Shown: piece after piece, positions 48,074-60,577 of the stretch
Numbering within the stretch: the stretch's first letter is position 1
How the letters are laid out: the number at the start of each line of letters is the position of its first letter
Assembly: GCA_020744425.1 (NCBI GenBank)
Contig: JAGMUV010000006.1
Span: 1,674,001-1,738,000, forward strand
Length of the DNA stretch: 64,000 nucleotides
Source of the DNA: Dactylonectria macrodidyma
Taxonomy: Eukaryota; Ascomycota; Sordariomycetes; Hypocreales; Nectriaceae
Direction of reading: 5' to 3'
Translations under genes and position numbers: made by a program
The notes under the pieces: generated by a model
What the model saw: only the letters and a program-made list of their open reading frames with translations
Databases searched by the model: none
What the model was told of the DNA's origin: nothing

Positions 48074-51000
48074 TTATTCCGCCGAAGCCCTCGCCAGCGC
48101 CTCGTGTAGATGCGGCGGAAACCGGTACCGCAACTGACTCGTGTACGTCGTCAAGTCCAGAGTCATTTGCTTCAGCTGCTCTACCATCATACGTCTGGTG
48201 CCCTCATTGCCACTGAACTGCCCGTTGGTGAGCTGCTCCTTCTGTCGAACACAGCAGATAATCGTCCACATCAGCAGGTTCGGCACATTGATCGAGACAG
48301 GCTGTGACAGTCCAGAGAACTTGGATGCGCATGACCTGATAATGCTGGCATCGCCTTGGGCATCCAAGGGCAGAATCTCGAGGCCGCGGATTTTCTAATC
48401 ATCAATGTTAGCAAAACACGATTGTACAATCGAGTCCAGCCAGGGTCATCACTTACGTCAAGGCATTGCGCCCATTGTCCAACCTCCACCAAGCTCTTGA
48501 TAGTGCTCATCTCCAGTAGCACTCGGCACGCCACCTGGTTCTGGTCCTGAATCCGCTTGTAGAACATGGCGTCCCGCTCGTACATGGTCATCATTGTCTT
48601 GGCCAGCTCCACCGGGTCATCAATGGCCGCCAGGCTGAGGCTGCTACCCGCCTCGGCTTCCTGTCCGCCGGCTCTTGGCTTGACTGGCATCAAACGCATC
48701 GGGTCCTCTCCAATCTCCAGCGAGATGGCCTCGCTCAGAGCTCGGCTGACGATCGTCACAACCGTGTCGTACTCGCCTGCCAAGTGGTACAGAAGCACCG
48801 AGTCTGTCGTTCGCCCGTTCTCGTCCGCAAAGCTGGCAGCCTGGAGAGTCACAGTGTTGACAAAGTCATCTTCAGCATCGAGGCCAATGAGAGGACCGCG
48901 CTCCTCAACGATGCCGCGGATTCTTCGTCCGTCGGGTCGGATATCGCCAATGAGCTTGCTAAACTCCCTCGTCTCCAGCACCAGTTCCCGCAGTGCTTCA
49001 TGGCAGAGGCTACCGTGTCGTTGGCCCGCCTCCCCTCCCAGGTCCTGGTTCAGGCAGATTAGGGTCAGGTAGTCAACCGCTGATACCACATCTGCGGCTC
49101 GGAAATCCCGAGTGTAGTATCCAATCATGCGACCAAAGTTGATCTGAGGTAGGTTCTTGGTGCTGTAGCTGCGCAGGTCGTTGGACGGCGATATGGCATC
49201 ACTAGGCCGGAGGAGACCGTAGAAGGCGAGCGCAAGGCCGAAATGCACGGCGTCGACGTAGGAGAAGGGGTAGAGGTAGGCGATGGCATCTTCAAACATT
49301 CCTGAGAGGATTTGAAGGTAGAAGAACATGCCGAAGCTGCCGTTGGAGTCCTCCGAGTTGGCCTTGGGGAAGTGCTTCAAGCCAATCTCCCGAATGCTCG
49401 ATTGCAGCTCCGCTAGGCCGTATGATTCGCCAGCCATCTCGATCGTCTTATCACCCTCTCTCGCCAGATTGAACTGTAGCCAAATCCAGTCATTGATGTC
49501 TGTGTTCAGTCCCTCCAGGTTTCGATTGCTCAACTCAATGCGTCCAATCACCTTGTAGCAAGCCATACGGAAGGGGTCAATGGTGTTGTCAGGGGCGTTT
49601 CGTGACCGCTGAATGTATTCGTTTGTGCATCGATCTAGGAGCTTCCTGTTGGTAATCCGTCGGTCCTCGCTGGCTGCATAGTTGTTGAGATAGGTGGAGA
49701 AGGTCCGGTCAATGCTCTTAAACGGTTGATGATTGTCGTTGACAAATTTGGCTGCCTCACTGACGTGTCCAGAGCGGAGTAGATAGAAGACAATAGCCCA
49801 TACATACTCGCCTGAAATCTGCTGCAGCTCCGTATTATCGGGCACCAAATCCTTGCGCGCAGATCGCAATCGAATGTAGGCCTTGACCTTGCTGACGATG
49901 TCGGGGAGACCGCCCAGCTTCGCTTCGTGTGGGTGCTTGGCAATGAGTGACTCAACCTCGCGAAGGAACTGCTTTTCGAGGAATGAGTTTGCGCCTGTGA
50001 GGATACGCTTTCTCATCTCCACAGACTTGGGCGAGTTGGGGTTCTCGTCCAGGTACATGTTGGCGAACTCGCGCTCCTTGGCTGTCGCATTGTTGAGCGT
50101 CGTTTCAGCAGCGGGGTTCTCGCCCACAATCTCCATAACCGCCAAGTACGCCTCAACAACATGAGGAGCATGGGGGTCGTGGGACTTCTTCTCCACGGCT
50201 GCTAGCTCAGAGAGAATGGGATAGGGTCGCTTGAACAGACGGGCGGTGTTGAGAGTGCGAATCTTCTCCGACAACCGTCCTTGCCTCTCGCGAAGGACCC
50301 GATCATCAGAGGATACACGGCCGTCCAACTTTCCGTTAGAATCAGAGGCGCGGTCAACATCAGAAAAGTCAGACTGATGCGCACCAATTCGAGTAGGGGC
50401 GCCAATGACAGAGCGCTGCATCGTTGACTTGCCCAATACGCTGGCCTTGCCAGCACGCAGCCCAGAACCCTGGGACTTGCTCCTCTTTGAGCGACCAAAC
50501 CCACTCTGAGCCTCGCGACCGGGGGCTATCGTCTCCTCACGGGACTTAATGCCGAAGTGCTGGTAGATACGCTTTCGCTGCGCCTCCCACTCCATCGTCA
50601 CGTTGTCTTCGAGGAAGTTGTCAAAGTCGCGAACTGATCGCTCGAGACCGTCGGCAATCATGCTGAGTGTTGTCTTCGTTTGGAGGTTCGAGAGATAGGT
50701 CTCGACGTCGACCTCGCTTGGGGCGTAGCCTCGGGTTGCTTGTTCAACACGTCCACCCTGGACATCAAGCATGCCGAGATCCTTAGCAGCAAGCCCCGGG
50801 TCGACTCCAGAAGCGGCTAGGAGATAATGCGCCTTGCCGTCCAAGGGCTTCTCGCTGGGCTTAGACTGCAGCTTCCTCAACCTGTGGCGCAAATCGCCCA
50901 AGCCAAGCTCGAGACTCGGGAGATCCTCAGTGTGTGTCTTGCCCTCCGCCTTCTGACTCTTGGCAAAGAGACTGTCGAAGTAAGCGCCGGCGGGTTGGGA

Positions 51001-51618
51001 CTGGGCCTGCGACTGGTTATTGGGGGCCTGGCTAGCGAACAGACTTCCTCCTGTGAGACCTGGGGCCTGGCTTGCGAACAAGCTGCCGCCAGAGGTCATA
51101 GCGCTTATTCCCAGACCCGAGTTCATAGCCTGCTGAGGCTGCTGCATAGTGTTCGTCGCGCCAAATAGAGAGGGTTTCGTGGTCGATATGCCGGTCGTAG
51201 TAGGCTGGGTGATGGACGCGCCGAACAGCGATGGTTTCTGTTGTTGTTGCTGCTGCTGGTTACCGAACAAGCCACCCGTCGTCGCCGCCGGAGTGGTTTG
51301 AGCAGGCTGGCCGAAGAGCCCCGTGCCCGTAGTTGCCGCGGGCTGTTGCGCTGTTGACTGTCCGAATAACGAAGTGGGTGTTGCACCAGTTTGAGGCTGG
51401 GTCTGCTGCTGTTGCTGGCCAAAGAGCCCACCCGTCGCGGGTTTGTTCGCGCCCAGTCCACCAAAGAGTCCACCCGTAGTACCGGACTGCTGGTTCTGGG
51501 CAGCAGGCTGGCCAAAGAGACCTCCTCCTGTTGTGCCAGCTTGTTGATTCTGCGTCGTTCCGCCCCCGAACAGCGAGCCCCCAAGCGTGCTGCCAGTCGT
51601 CTGGCCGAAGAGAGACAT
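48074..51618 (-). CDS. NIC96: Nucleoporin Nic96/Nup93 with GLFG head
   Basis: A scaffold nucleoporin of the inner ring of the nuclear pore, about 1,160 residues from exons 51618-48457 and 48394-48074 (GTAAGT donor, GATTAG acceptor; joint QCLD-KIRGLEIL). The start MSLFGQTTGSTLGG was chosen because the upstream frame is not conserved and the ATG opens the FG head. About the first 220 residues hold five GLFG, five SLFG and two SLFA units between Gln/Thr-rich spacers. The helical Nic96 domain follows from about residue 270 (LGDLRHRLRKLQ; SMIADGLERSVRDFDNFLED; RKRIYQHFGIK) to the end. Yeast Nic96 lacks such an FG array, to my knowledge, so the gene is longer than the yeast one. The C-terminal exon (RRMMVEQLKQMTLDLTTYTS) matches the family end. 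Confidence 0.93.
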
Positions 51619-52089
51619 GGTGAGAGCGTGTTTCTGCGCGTAAAGGCCGCGGAGCCAAGCGAGGGAAGGGCGAGAGGTCGAATTGCAGTACCAACGGTGT
51701 CCTGACTGCTCGCGCAAGAGAGGCAGGGGATTGTTGGTAGACGAGATCTATGGTCAATGTGCTTTGTCTAGAATTTTGGGGCACTTGCAAGGCTGGGATG
51801 TTTGGGTTGCGAGCTTGGACCAATCAGAGTCGCGAAAGGCTGCCAGGCAACGCCAGGCACAAGTCCAGGCTCTCCACCAATGCTGGAAACGACTGCTCAT
51901 CAATCAATGCGAAGGTGAGCAAACGGTCAGCATATTAATCAACGAATAATAAAAATCGAGTTTTTTTTTCCCTAAGTTTACCGACATGCTTATTTCATGC
52001 ACATGCACTCATTATGATTATATACCATGACCTGGCTCCAACTCCCCTTATCCTTTGTTTATGTTCCATCCCAGCTGTTGAGAACCCGC
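51619..52089. other. NIC96 promoter / kinase 3' flank
   Basis: Short non-coding stretch. It includes a run of nine T near 51,961 and no coding frame of interest. Confidence 0.5.
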
Positions 52090-54151
52090 TCATTCCCCAA
52101 ATTCAGCTCCCCAAGTAGCAATCGCCTTGTCTACCTTGCTTCTATACTGCTGCTGCGTCACGCACATATCCAGGAATACCTCGTACTTGGCATCGAGCAG
52201 CGCCTTCTCACCGGCGTCATTGTTTGGCTCAACCAAACGACCTCGCTTGCTCATCCGGTCCATAATGCTCCACAGCGTCTCGGGCTCACTGCCATCTTCC
52301 TTGTGGTGGCTGGCCGCCTTGGCGCCTAGCATGGCGGCACCATGAACAACAGCGGCATTGACATAGCGCGGGATGAGAACTGGCATACCGCAGCTAGTGG
52401 CCAGGAGAGACATAAGGACAGGGTTTTGGCATTGGGAACCAGACATGAAGATGGTCGAGATTTCGTGCCCGGCCTTGTTCATCTGCTCAATGATCTGGCG
52501 CGTTTGCATGGCAATAAACTCCATGGTAGCATAATACCAAAGGGCCATGTTGTCGGTGCTCTTATCACTGTCGAGCCCGATCATGCTTCCCTTCATGTTG
52601 GCATCAGCAACGGGAGAGCGGTTGCCCCACAAGTCGCCATAGAAGAAGAGGTGACGGCCCAGGTACGAAATGGAGGGCGCATTGCTGGTATCTGCCATGC
52701 TCTCCAGGTGAGCATTGAGGAAGTCGTAGATGTGCTTGTCTTCAGCCTTGGCCAGAGCACAAGTCTCAGTGTAGGCAGGGTGGATGTCAAGCATGTGCCT
52801 CAACAACTCCCCAGTGGCTGACTGGCCGCCTTCAGCCATCCAGTATTCTGGCAATAGCACATCCCGGTAGGGACCCCATACGCCAGGGACGAAGACGGGT
52901 TCCTTGGAAAGAGCCAAGTGACAAGTGGAGGTGCCAGCAACGGCTGCCAGACGGGTGAAGGCCTGGGACAAATCGTTGTGAGGCACATTGGCGTTGAGCT
53001 CATCGTCACCGAGGTCGACCTTAGCTCCCACGGTTCCGATCCAGCCTGCATATGCATCAATGACGCCGCTTCCCACAGGAATACCCATAGGTAGACCGAG
53101 TTGGTTCGCGGCCAGTCTGCTCAGGTTGCCAACGGGCTCACCAGCACTGACATACGTTCCATTCTAGATAAATTAACTGTTAGCCCAATAATTCCAAACC
53201 AACGCGCATGTGGAGGCAAGAAGCGCGCAATAAGAGAGAAGGAAATAGGCTCACCACCCCGTCGACACCACCCATGCGCTGGAAGTCGTCTTTCCTCAAG
53301 TCGTTGAGGCCGATCTCGTCGTAGAAGTCTTCCTGCCAACCCTTGACACTACCGTCAACACCAACAGGGACGTAGCCCTGTTTACAAACGACACTGCAGT
53401 AGCTGCGAGTTTCGTTTCCAGTCGCCAGGTGGGTCAACGCATCAGCAAGATCATAGAACTTGCATCGATCGAAGACCTCAGGGGGCATATTGTTCTTGAG
53501 CCAAAGAACCTTGGGAATCTCCATCTCAATGCTCATCTTGCCACCAACGTACTTGAGCAGCTTGTGCTCTGTGGCGTTGATTTTGTTGGTCTCCTGAACT
53601 GGTCGGTGATCCAGCCACAGGATGACATTGCGGTCGTTGCCATCGTTCTTAAAATCGGGGCCAGTCACAGGCATCGGCTCGTCGGTATCGTGGGTGAAGA
53701 CAGCAAGGGAGCAGGTAGCGTCGAAACCAATGCCCTTGATACTCTTGAGGTCGACGGCAGACTCGCTAACCACGCGACGAACACATTCGCAGATGCATTG
53801 CCAAATATCTGTGGTAGATTGCTCCTAGAGAGAAATTGTTAGCGATTACCATGTGGTACCGGAGTCGAGCGCCGTACATAGTAGCCATTCTCGGGCTGCC
53901 ACAACTTGATGTTCTCCGAGGCTAAAGCCTTGATATCACCCGTCTCGTCGATGATGCATGCGCGAGCAGAGCCGGTGCCAACATCGACACCAATGTAGTG
54001 GTTCTAAAAAAGGGTAAGGTCAGTCCTAGTAAGGTTTCCGGCGTCCGCTCTTCCGCTGCCAAATTTCCAGAGGCAATTAGGAGCTCGAGAATTAGTTGGA
54101 GGTGGAGCGTCGGGGGTTCGAGCATACCGAAACGTTTAGAGGCCTATCCAT
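52090..54151 (-). CDS. FGGY pentulose kinase (D-ribulokinase-like)
   Basis: Phosphorylates a sugar alcohol or pentulose, most probably D-ribulose, with ATP in the cytosol; related yeast and human proteins (YDR109C, FGGY) are considered metabolite-repair kinases. Minus-strand exons are 54151-54128, 54003-53878, 53824-53255 and 53163-52090, giving 597 residues, the family length. The first exon codes only MDRPLNVS; its GTATGC donor and TTTTTTAG acceptor join it to NHYIGVDVGTGSARACI, the N-terminal ATP-binding strand. Other family blocks are WLDHRPVQE, the joint VDGV-NGTYVSAGEPVGNLSR, and GSGVIDAYAGWIGT with the catalytic Asp. The C-terminal part has MSGSQCQNPVLMSLLATSCG and AAVVHGAAMLGAKA. L-ribulose or xylulose specificity cannot be excluded. 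Confidence 0.92.
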
Positions 54152-57100
54152 TGCGAGAAGAGACCTTGTCAGCTGTACTCTAATGGAGTAGACAATCGGA
54201 AGAGGAGATGTAAAGAAGGAGGTGCAAGGTGGAGAGCGGAAGGGGGGAGTCACTCAATGGCCTTGATGGGCTTGTTGTATAAATACATGACAGCGGAGCT
54301 GGTGGCGTCCAGGGCAGTCGTTGCTTTTTTGTTGCCGAAACTCTGTGCCTGAGGTGCGTCGAACCGAAATAGGAAGAGAAGTAAGAGGAGGGTGTCACCC
54401 CGCGATGGTGGGAGGTCTCAGGTGTGGGAGGCGTTTCCGTATGCGTCAAAGAGTGATGATGGTGGGGGAGTGTTGCCGTGTAGGTAGGTAGAAGTGGCTA
54501 GACCTCAAGAGGTGGGAGGTATGTGAGGGGGGAGGAGGGAAGAGGAAAAAGGTCAAGATGTACAGATATTAAGAGACAGATGCCCTGGGCCGAGACAGCT
54601 GCACGTACACACCATGGCCAAGTTTAGTATCGCCATGGTAGAGAGAGCTACCAAAGTCCATGCAGAAGCTTAGCAGATGCTGTTTGCCATCTGATGCGAC
54701 CCCCACCAATTCCACCACTTTTTGGCGGGGCATAGCTGGGGGGGCACGGGGCACGGGGCTCAAAAGCAGGACAGCTTAGACAGCTAAGACAGGGGAGGGG
54801 GTGTGCTGTTAAGGACGTTGAATATCGCCAGAGCTGGTGACTGGCGCAATGAAGCTCTCGAAGCCTTGTGATTGAGATGGAGGGGGTGGCGAGGAGATGC
54901 TCGTCGCAGACGCTAAAACATCACCCCTAGATCCACTGAGGCGGGCGTTTTTTTAGCGGCTCATGGGGGCTCTGCCGGCTGCGAGCTCGTCTCGAGGGAT
55001 CCCGGATAGTTTTTGCTGTTGCTGATGTTGCATCCAAGCCTCCGCGTCTTCCACTTGGGGACTTAGGATTGATCATGTCTTTCCCCACCGCCATGGGCCA
55101 AGACTCGGCCAAGTCGGCGTCGAGCGAAGCCGCTTGGCTTGGACCGGTGTCTTTTCTATCCTGCTGCCTGGCGCCTGCGGAGGAGGCGAATCGTCTCCAT
55201 CCGAGGCAGGGATAGCAGGACTATCAGAGCCCGATGAAGCTAGGAGAGTGATAGACAAGCACTTTCTAAGCTCGGGTTCCGCCATTATCTGCCATGATCT
55301 CCCAGAGTATGGGGTATGGAGTTGGGGATTTTCTGCGATGGTTGAGCATTGGGAATGGATTGTCGTTGGGGATTGAGACTCGAGAGACGCAGAGAGAGTG
55401 AGATCAGACAATACGAGGAGCGGCGTTCACCGAAGACGGGATGAGCGACATGTTATTAGAAGGGGCAAGTGCAACTAACATATGACCTCCCACCCGCCTT
55501 CCTTCTCGGCAAAAACACACAAAACAGGAAAGCAGCAATGCCAATCACAGAGCTCCCAGAAACAGAGAAGCAAGAGGAAAGAGGAAAAGAAACCGAACTG
55601 GATTCGTCTCTATTTCCTCTCCGGATTACGGAGGGCGGAGAGCGGAGAGCGGAGATCCTCCTCTCTGCCCCATCCACCCCATCTTTCCACCCGAATAGAC
55701 AACCACCAGCGCATTCTTCTCACCAATATCTCGCATCCTCCTGATCCAACTTGTTGAGTCGCAGCACCCATCGCGCAACTCCCGGTGGGCTTCTAGATTC
55801 CCGGGCTAATCTAGAACGCTCACAGGCTGCAGTTACGCGATGCACACGACTCACGACTCACTATCACAATTCACAATGACCAGCTACCACCACGAAACTG
55901 CATTCGTACAACCACACCACCGCATCGCAAGGCCCCGCCAGCCGTCGGCTCCCCACAATTGCTCTATCAGGCCCCTCACCGCTGTCACTCCCCTCACATC
56001 TTGGTCTCTTTTCATCAATCCGTCCACGTCTATCGTGTCTGCAACATCGTGAGATGAGACGAGGTGGCGTTGCGTCGTTGTCGTCGCCCCTGCCTTGCCT
56101 TGCGCGCAGCGGCGGGTACAGAAATTCGCTACTGTTCAGATGACCTCGAAAAAAAATAATAAACGTAGCAGGGGTTAGCCGTTTTGTCTCGACACCCTGG
56201 ATCCATCCCGCGCCTTGGTCTTGTTCCTCTGCCGCTGCCGTGGGCAAGTTAGGGGTTAGTGTTGTCACAAGGTTTCTCAACAAACTCCTGCAACGACTTT
56301 CTAGCAACCTCACTGTCCAGTCTCTCAACTCGTACTTTTTGTCTTTGTCTTTGCCATTGGCGTGGCTCAGCATCTAGGGGAGTCAACATAGTAGATGCTG
56401 CACAGATCCCTGATAGTGGGCCGGAGGCTGCATCCCAGCATGGCCATGTCCCAGAGCTTCGGGCTTCCAGATCCGGCCCATCCGTGTCCATTCAACATCG
56501 ATTTCTCTGTAAGCAATTGGCCAATGACAAAGTGGCTGACCCTTCGCCTGAGTGTCCACCGAGACTCTCCGTCTCTTAGTCGCGGTGGGAAGAATCTCGA
56601 CAACGTCGCATGTCGCATCGAGACCCGAGGCAGCAACACAAAACCCCTCGCTTCTCGGAGCGTGGACTACAGGTGAGGAGTGGCATATTGCGGTAGCCGT
56701 AACCCAATGCGGCCCCTACGACAATATCAGAGCCATTTTCCTTCGTGGCTGTTCCACTGGGAAATTCTTCAATCATCGTGGCCACTTCAGCTCCATTAGA
56801 CTGGTCTTGAGTGGCCTGGGCTTGCGACTCAACCTGAGCATCAAAATGCATTCTTTTGCCAGCTCCACACCCTGATGTGCCGACTAAAGCGGTCGAGCAT
56901 TCTACACCCACCCAGCGAAATATCCCTTATATTACCTCGCCTTTGGAGATACATGTTCCTTCCTTTTTGGTTTGTTAACAACCATACGTTGGTGTCCTTA
57001 AGACAAGCGTAAGATGCATGTCATGTCCAGTCAGGTCAAGCCATGGGCAGGGTCCTCGTAATTTCGTGAAATCATGTGAGAAGATTACTAGTAAGGCGAA

Positions 57101-57711
57101 TAAGTTGACAAAACCCACGAAGGGCTTTATAAATAGGAGCAGAAGTTGCCTTCCCAAAAGCCACGCTTCATGATCATTAGGTGGTTATCTCAAGCCTCAT
57201 AGTGCGTGATGCATCGAGCTTCACCCGCGATTTGCTTGAACAATGAAGCACATGTTATTTCGTGCCATGTGAGTACTCTGGTTACTTTAATTCCCACAAT
57301 TTTCTTCAGATACCCGATTGTCAAATTTAATTTGAATAGAATCTCAACTATTGAGGGGCCAATGTTTAAGATGCATTCGTATAGGATCATAGCACACTGA
57401 CTCGCTTCACTAAGATGCCTTAGCTAGTATATACTAAAGATTATTTTAAGTTTACTTATTATGCGTCCAATATTTCGTTCGAATGTCATTCCGGCGAAAT
57501 ACATCTGTTTTGAACTTCATGTGGAGTAAGACGGGTGTTTGTGAACTGAGCGTGCGGCGACATTCCGCGTTGGCTCGCGATAAGCCGTCTTATCTTATCG
57601 CGCTACGACTTTTTTCCAAAATTTCTTCCTCACCAGCCTCCACCACCCAGTCGCTGAGGAAGAACACCGCCTAGCATAACCATATTTGATTGCAGCATCT
57701 GCAACGTCACA
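54152..57711. other. Intergenic 3.6 kb, SDA1 promoter at right end
   Basis: No gene is recognised; the region between the kinase and SDA1 has only short frames, such as 112 codons at 55,073-55,411 minus, without family resemblance. From about 56,930 to 57,480 it is AT-rich and probably a decayed repeat. The last 140 bases hold the candidate SDA1 promoter elements described separately. Confidence 0.55.
57576..57624. promoter_or_regulatory. PAC-like inverted repeat and RRPE-like box
   Basis: CGCGATAAG (57,576-57,584) and CTTATCGCG (57,594-57,602) form a perfect 9-bp inverted repeat with a 9-bp spacer. AAAATTT follows at 57,618-57,624, about 90 bases before the SDA1 ATG. GCGATAAG differs by one base from the yeast PAC motif GCGATGAG, and AAAATTT is the RRPE core; both mark ribosome-biogenesis promoters. 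GATA-factor sites are the alternative reading of the repeat. Confidence 0.5.
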
Positions 57712-60038
57712 ATGGTTAAACGCAAGGTTGCTGCCCTCGAGAAGCTGGATGCTGACTTGTGGGTTCCTCTCGTGTCAGTTTGGTAAATGGGAAGCACTAT
57801 CTAACATGTGCACAGCGCGAGTCTCCAGCAGAAAATCCGTCGCGACCCCAGGTTCGTCGCCATGCTCACTGCACAAAGAAAACGTTGCTAACCCGGCCTA
57901 GATCTTATAAGGAAGAGTTCTTGAAGCAGTGGGAGCAGTATGAGTCCCAACGCGAGATCTTCTTGGTGTCTCCGTCGACCGCCACGTCCGACTCGATCGA
58001 GTCCTTCCACAACATCATCGACCTGATCGCCCACGTTGCCGAATGCTACAAGGAAGAGACACAGTCGTTCGCGAACGACCTCAGCACCATCCTGACGCAG
58101 CACCATGCCGTTCTTCACCCTGAGCTCCGCGAAAAGATTGCGGCCAGCATAATGCTCCTGAGACGCAAGGAGATTATTGATTCGACCACAGCTCTGACCA
58201 CTCTCTTCCCGATTCTTGTGTCGTCCCCGAGCAAATCCATGCGAGCGACCTTGTTCCAAAAGATCCTGAGCGACATGCGAAACTCCAATACCAAGACCAT
58301 CAACCACCCTCTCAACCGCACAGTCCAGGCCGTTCTCTTCAACCTTGTCACCGCCGATCGCACATCTCCCCGGGCCATCTGGGCCATCAAGTTGACTCGT
58401 GAGATGTGGAAGCGACAGTTGTGGACCGACTCAAAGCCCGTTGATGTCATGAAGGAGGCTTGTTTATCAGATAACGAGAAGGTCATCGTCGGAGCCGTCC
58501 GTTTCTTTCTCGGTGGAGACCAAGAGCGAGAGGACCTGGAGGATGAGAGCAGTGACGAGGAGGTCGATCTCAGCAAGATCAAGCATCAGATTGGCATCAA
58601 TAAGAAGACTAACAAACAGAAGAAGGCCTATGAAAAGGCTCTCGACAAGGTCAAGCGATCAGAGCGCAAGAAGAACAAGCCGCATCCACTCAACTTTTCT
58701 GCCCTCCACCTTCTCCACGACCCCCAGGACTTTGCGGAGCAGCTTTTTTCGAAGCATCTGCAAAACACAAAGGCCAAACTGTCTCTGGATTCGAAGCTAC
58801 TAGTACTCCAGCTAGTCACCCGCCTGGTCGGTCTGCACAAGCTGACGATTGTTTCGCTCTACTCGTGGTTCATCAAGTACCTCACGCCCCGCCAACAAAA
58901 CGTCACATCATTCCTGGCCTCTCTGGCTCAGGCTGTCCATAACCTGGTTCCCCCGGATGTCCTGGAGCCTTTGGTCCAGAAAATCGCCAACGAGTTTGTG
59001 TCCGAAGCTTCAGCGTCCGAGGTTGCTTCTGCTGGTCTTAACTCCATCCGCGAAATCTGCGCTCGACAGCCCTTGACCATGACAGATACTCTTCTGCAAG
59101 ATTTAGTCCAATACCGAAAGAGCAAGGACAAGGGTGTCATGATGGCCGCAAAGGGTCTGCTGTCCCTGTACAGAGAGGTTGGCGCAGAGCTATTGAAGAA
59201 GCGAGATCGTGGAAAGAATGCTACGATCAACCTAAAGAGCGGCCTCCAGCATCAACGCAAATTCGGCGAGGAGGACGAGGGAGGAATCGAGGGCTTGGAG
59301 CTTTTGGCAAAATGGAAAGAGGAGGAGAGGAAGAAGAAACGACTCGCTCAGGGTCTGCCGGAGAACGCTGGCAGTGATGAGGAAGAGGAGGATGGTTACA
59401 AATCTGATGAATGGGAAGTGGACTCCGACGACAGCAGCGATTCCGGTGAATGGATCAACGTTGACCATTCTGACGACGAAGACGAGCCTGCATCGAAGAA
59501 ACAAAAGACCGGGGACGAAGAGGTTGATGAAGAAGAGGCGGCAGCAGTGGCGGCAGCGGAGGCGGCAGAAGAGCTTGAACGCATCTCCAAGCTAGCCACC
59601 ACCACCATCCTGACCCCGGCAGATCTGGCCAAGCTTCAAGAGTTACGAATGACTTCATCGGTTGAGAAGAAATTAGGTACACATCGCAGACGCCAGAAGG
59701 AGCTAGAGGACCGACACCGCGACGACGGCCTAACGGCAGAGCAGATCGAGGCCCCATCACGCCTACGAAAGCTTACCAAGGAAGAGAGGGTGGAGCTGGC
59801 CAAGGAGGGAAGGCCGGACCGTCACGAACACAAGAGTACGCAGGCAATCAACAAGTCCAAGCTCCAGGCCTCAGGCAAGAGCACCAGCAATCGGGAGAAG
59901 CAGCGCAAGAAGAACTTCCTCATGACTCTCGGAAAGGCCAAGAGCAAGCAGAAGAGGAGTCTGGTAGAGACGAGAAAGGTTCTGAGGGGACATGTCGAGA
60001 GAAGTACACGCGGAGGACGACGGAGAAACGGCACCTAA
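57712..60038 (+). CDS. SDA1: SDA1, 60S ribosome biogenesis factor
   Basis: A nucleolar/nuclear HEAT-like protein needed for 60S subunit maturation and export. Exons are 57712-57758, 57816-57851 and 57902-60038, giving 739 residues. The tiny exons read MVKRKVAALEKLDADF and ASLQQKIRRDP, then join to RSYKEEFLKQWEQYESQ, which restores the conserved family N-terminus. Both introns have CTAAC branch sites before CACAG and CCTAG. Conserved blocks are SFHNIIDLIAHVAECYKEET, LVTRLVGLHKLTIVSLYSW and GVMMAAKGLLSLYREVGAEL. A very acidic stretch follows (DEEEEDGYKSDEWEVDSDDS and EEVDEEEAAA), then a basic C-terminal tail (NREKQRKKNFLMTLGKAKSK, RRRNGT). Start choice rests on family similarity of MVKRK. A plus-strand frame running through intron 1 from 57,759 is not used. 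Confidence 0.95.
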
Positions 60039-60577
60039 TGATTGTTTTGTATCAAAAAGGGCGGGGTTTGAAGACTCACGTATGCATGTATCGAAGCGAA
60101 TAGATGAAGAGATACCAAAAAGATTAATGCCCTGGTTAACCAGCTGTTGTTATCAAGTCTCTTCCCTCCTTCATTTGTTTATACTAGGCACTGACCAACT
60201 TATACCACCACGCTAGGAAGCAGGGCGTGGGACTTAAGGGAGAGCAGACTAAACACCATACATTCGCCGGTCGCCACATTGACGGTGATTGCAGACAGTG
60301 TTTTGTTCCTACTACAAAGTCCCAGAGGGCGTTTTGCCGAATCCTAGCTAATTCTCACCTGCTTCAGCCAACATCTACAGTGCAACGTTATACCAATTCC
60401 GCCCAAACACCTGAGGTATCTGATGAGGGCGGCTTGGTATTGATGAGACCTCATCCCTCATTGTTTACCATCTTCACACCGTCACCGACAAATCCAAATA
60501 CATCATCAGGCTCTCGCATCTTGTCGCCGATGCTGCGTATTACATGCCTCATTCCACCAGCTCTCGTCGTTTAGTAG
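60039..60577. other. SDA1 3' flank
   Basis: Non-coding; a 115-codon plus frame at 60,227-60,574 has no recognisable content. Confidence 0.5.
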
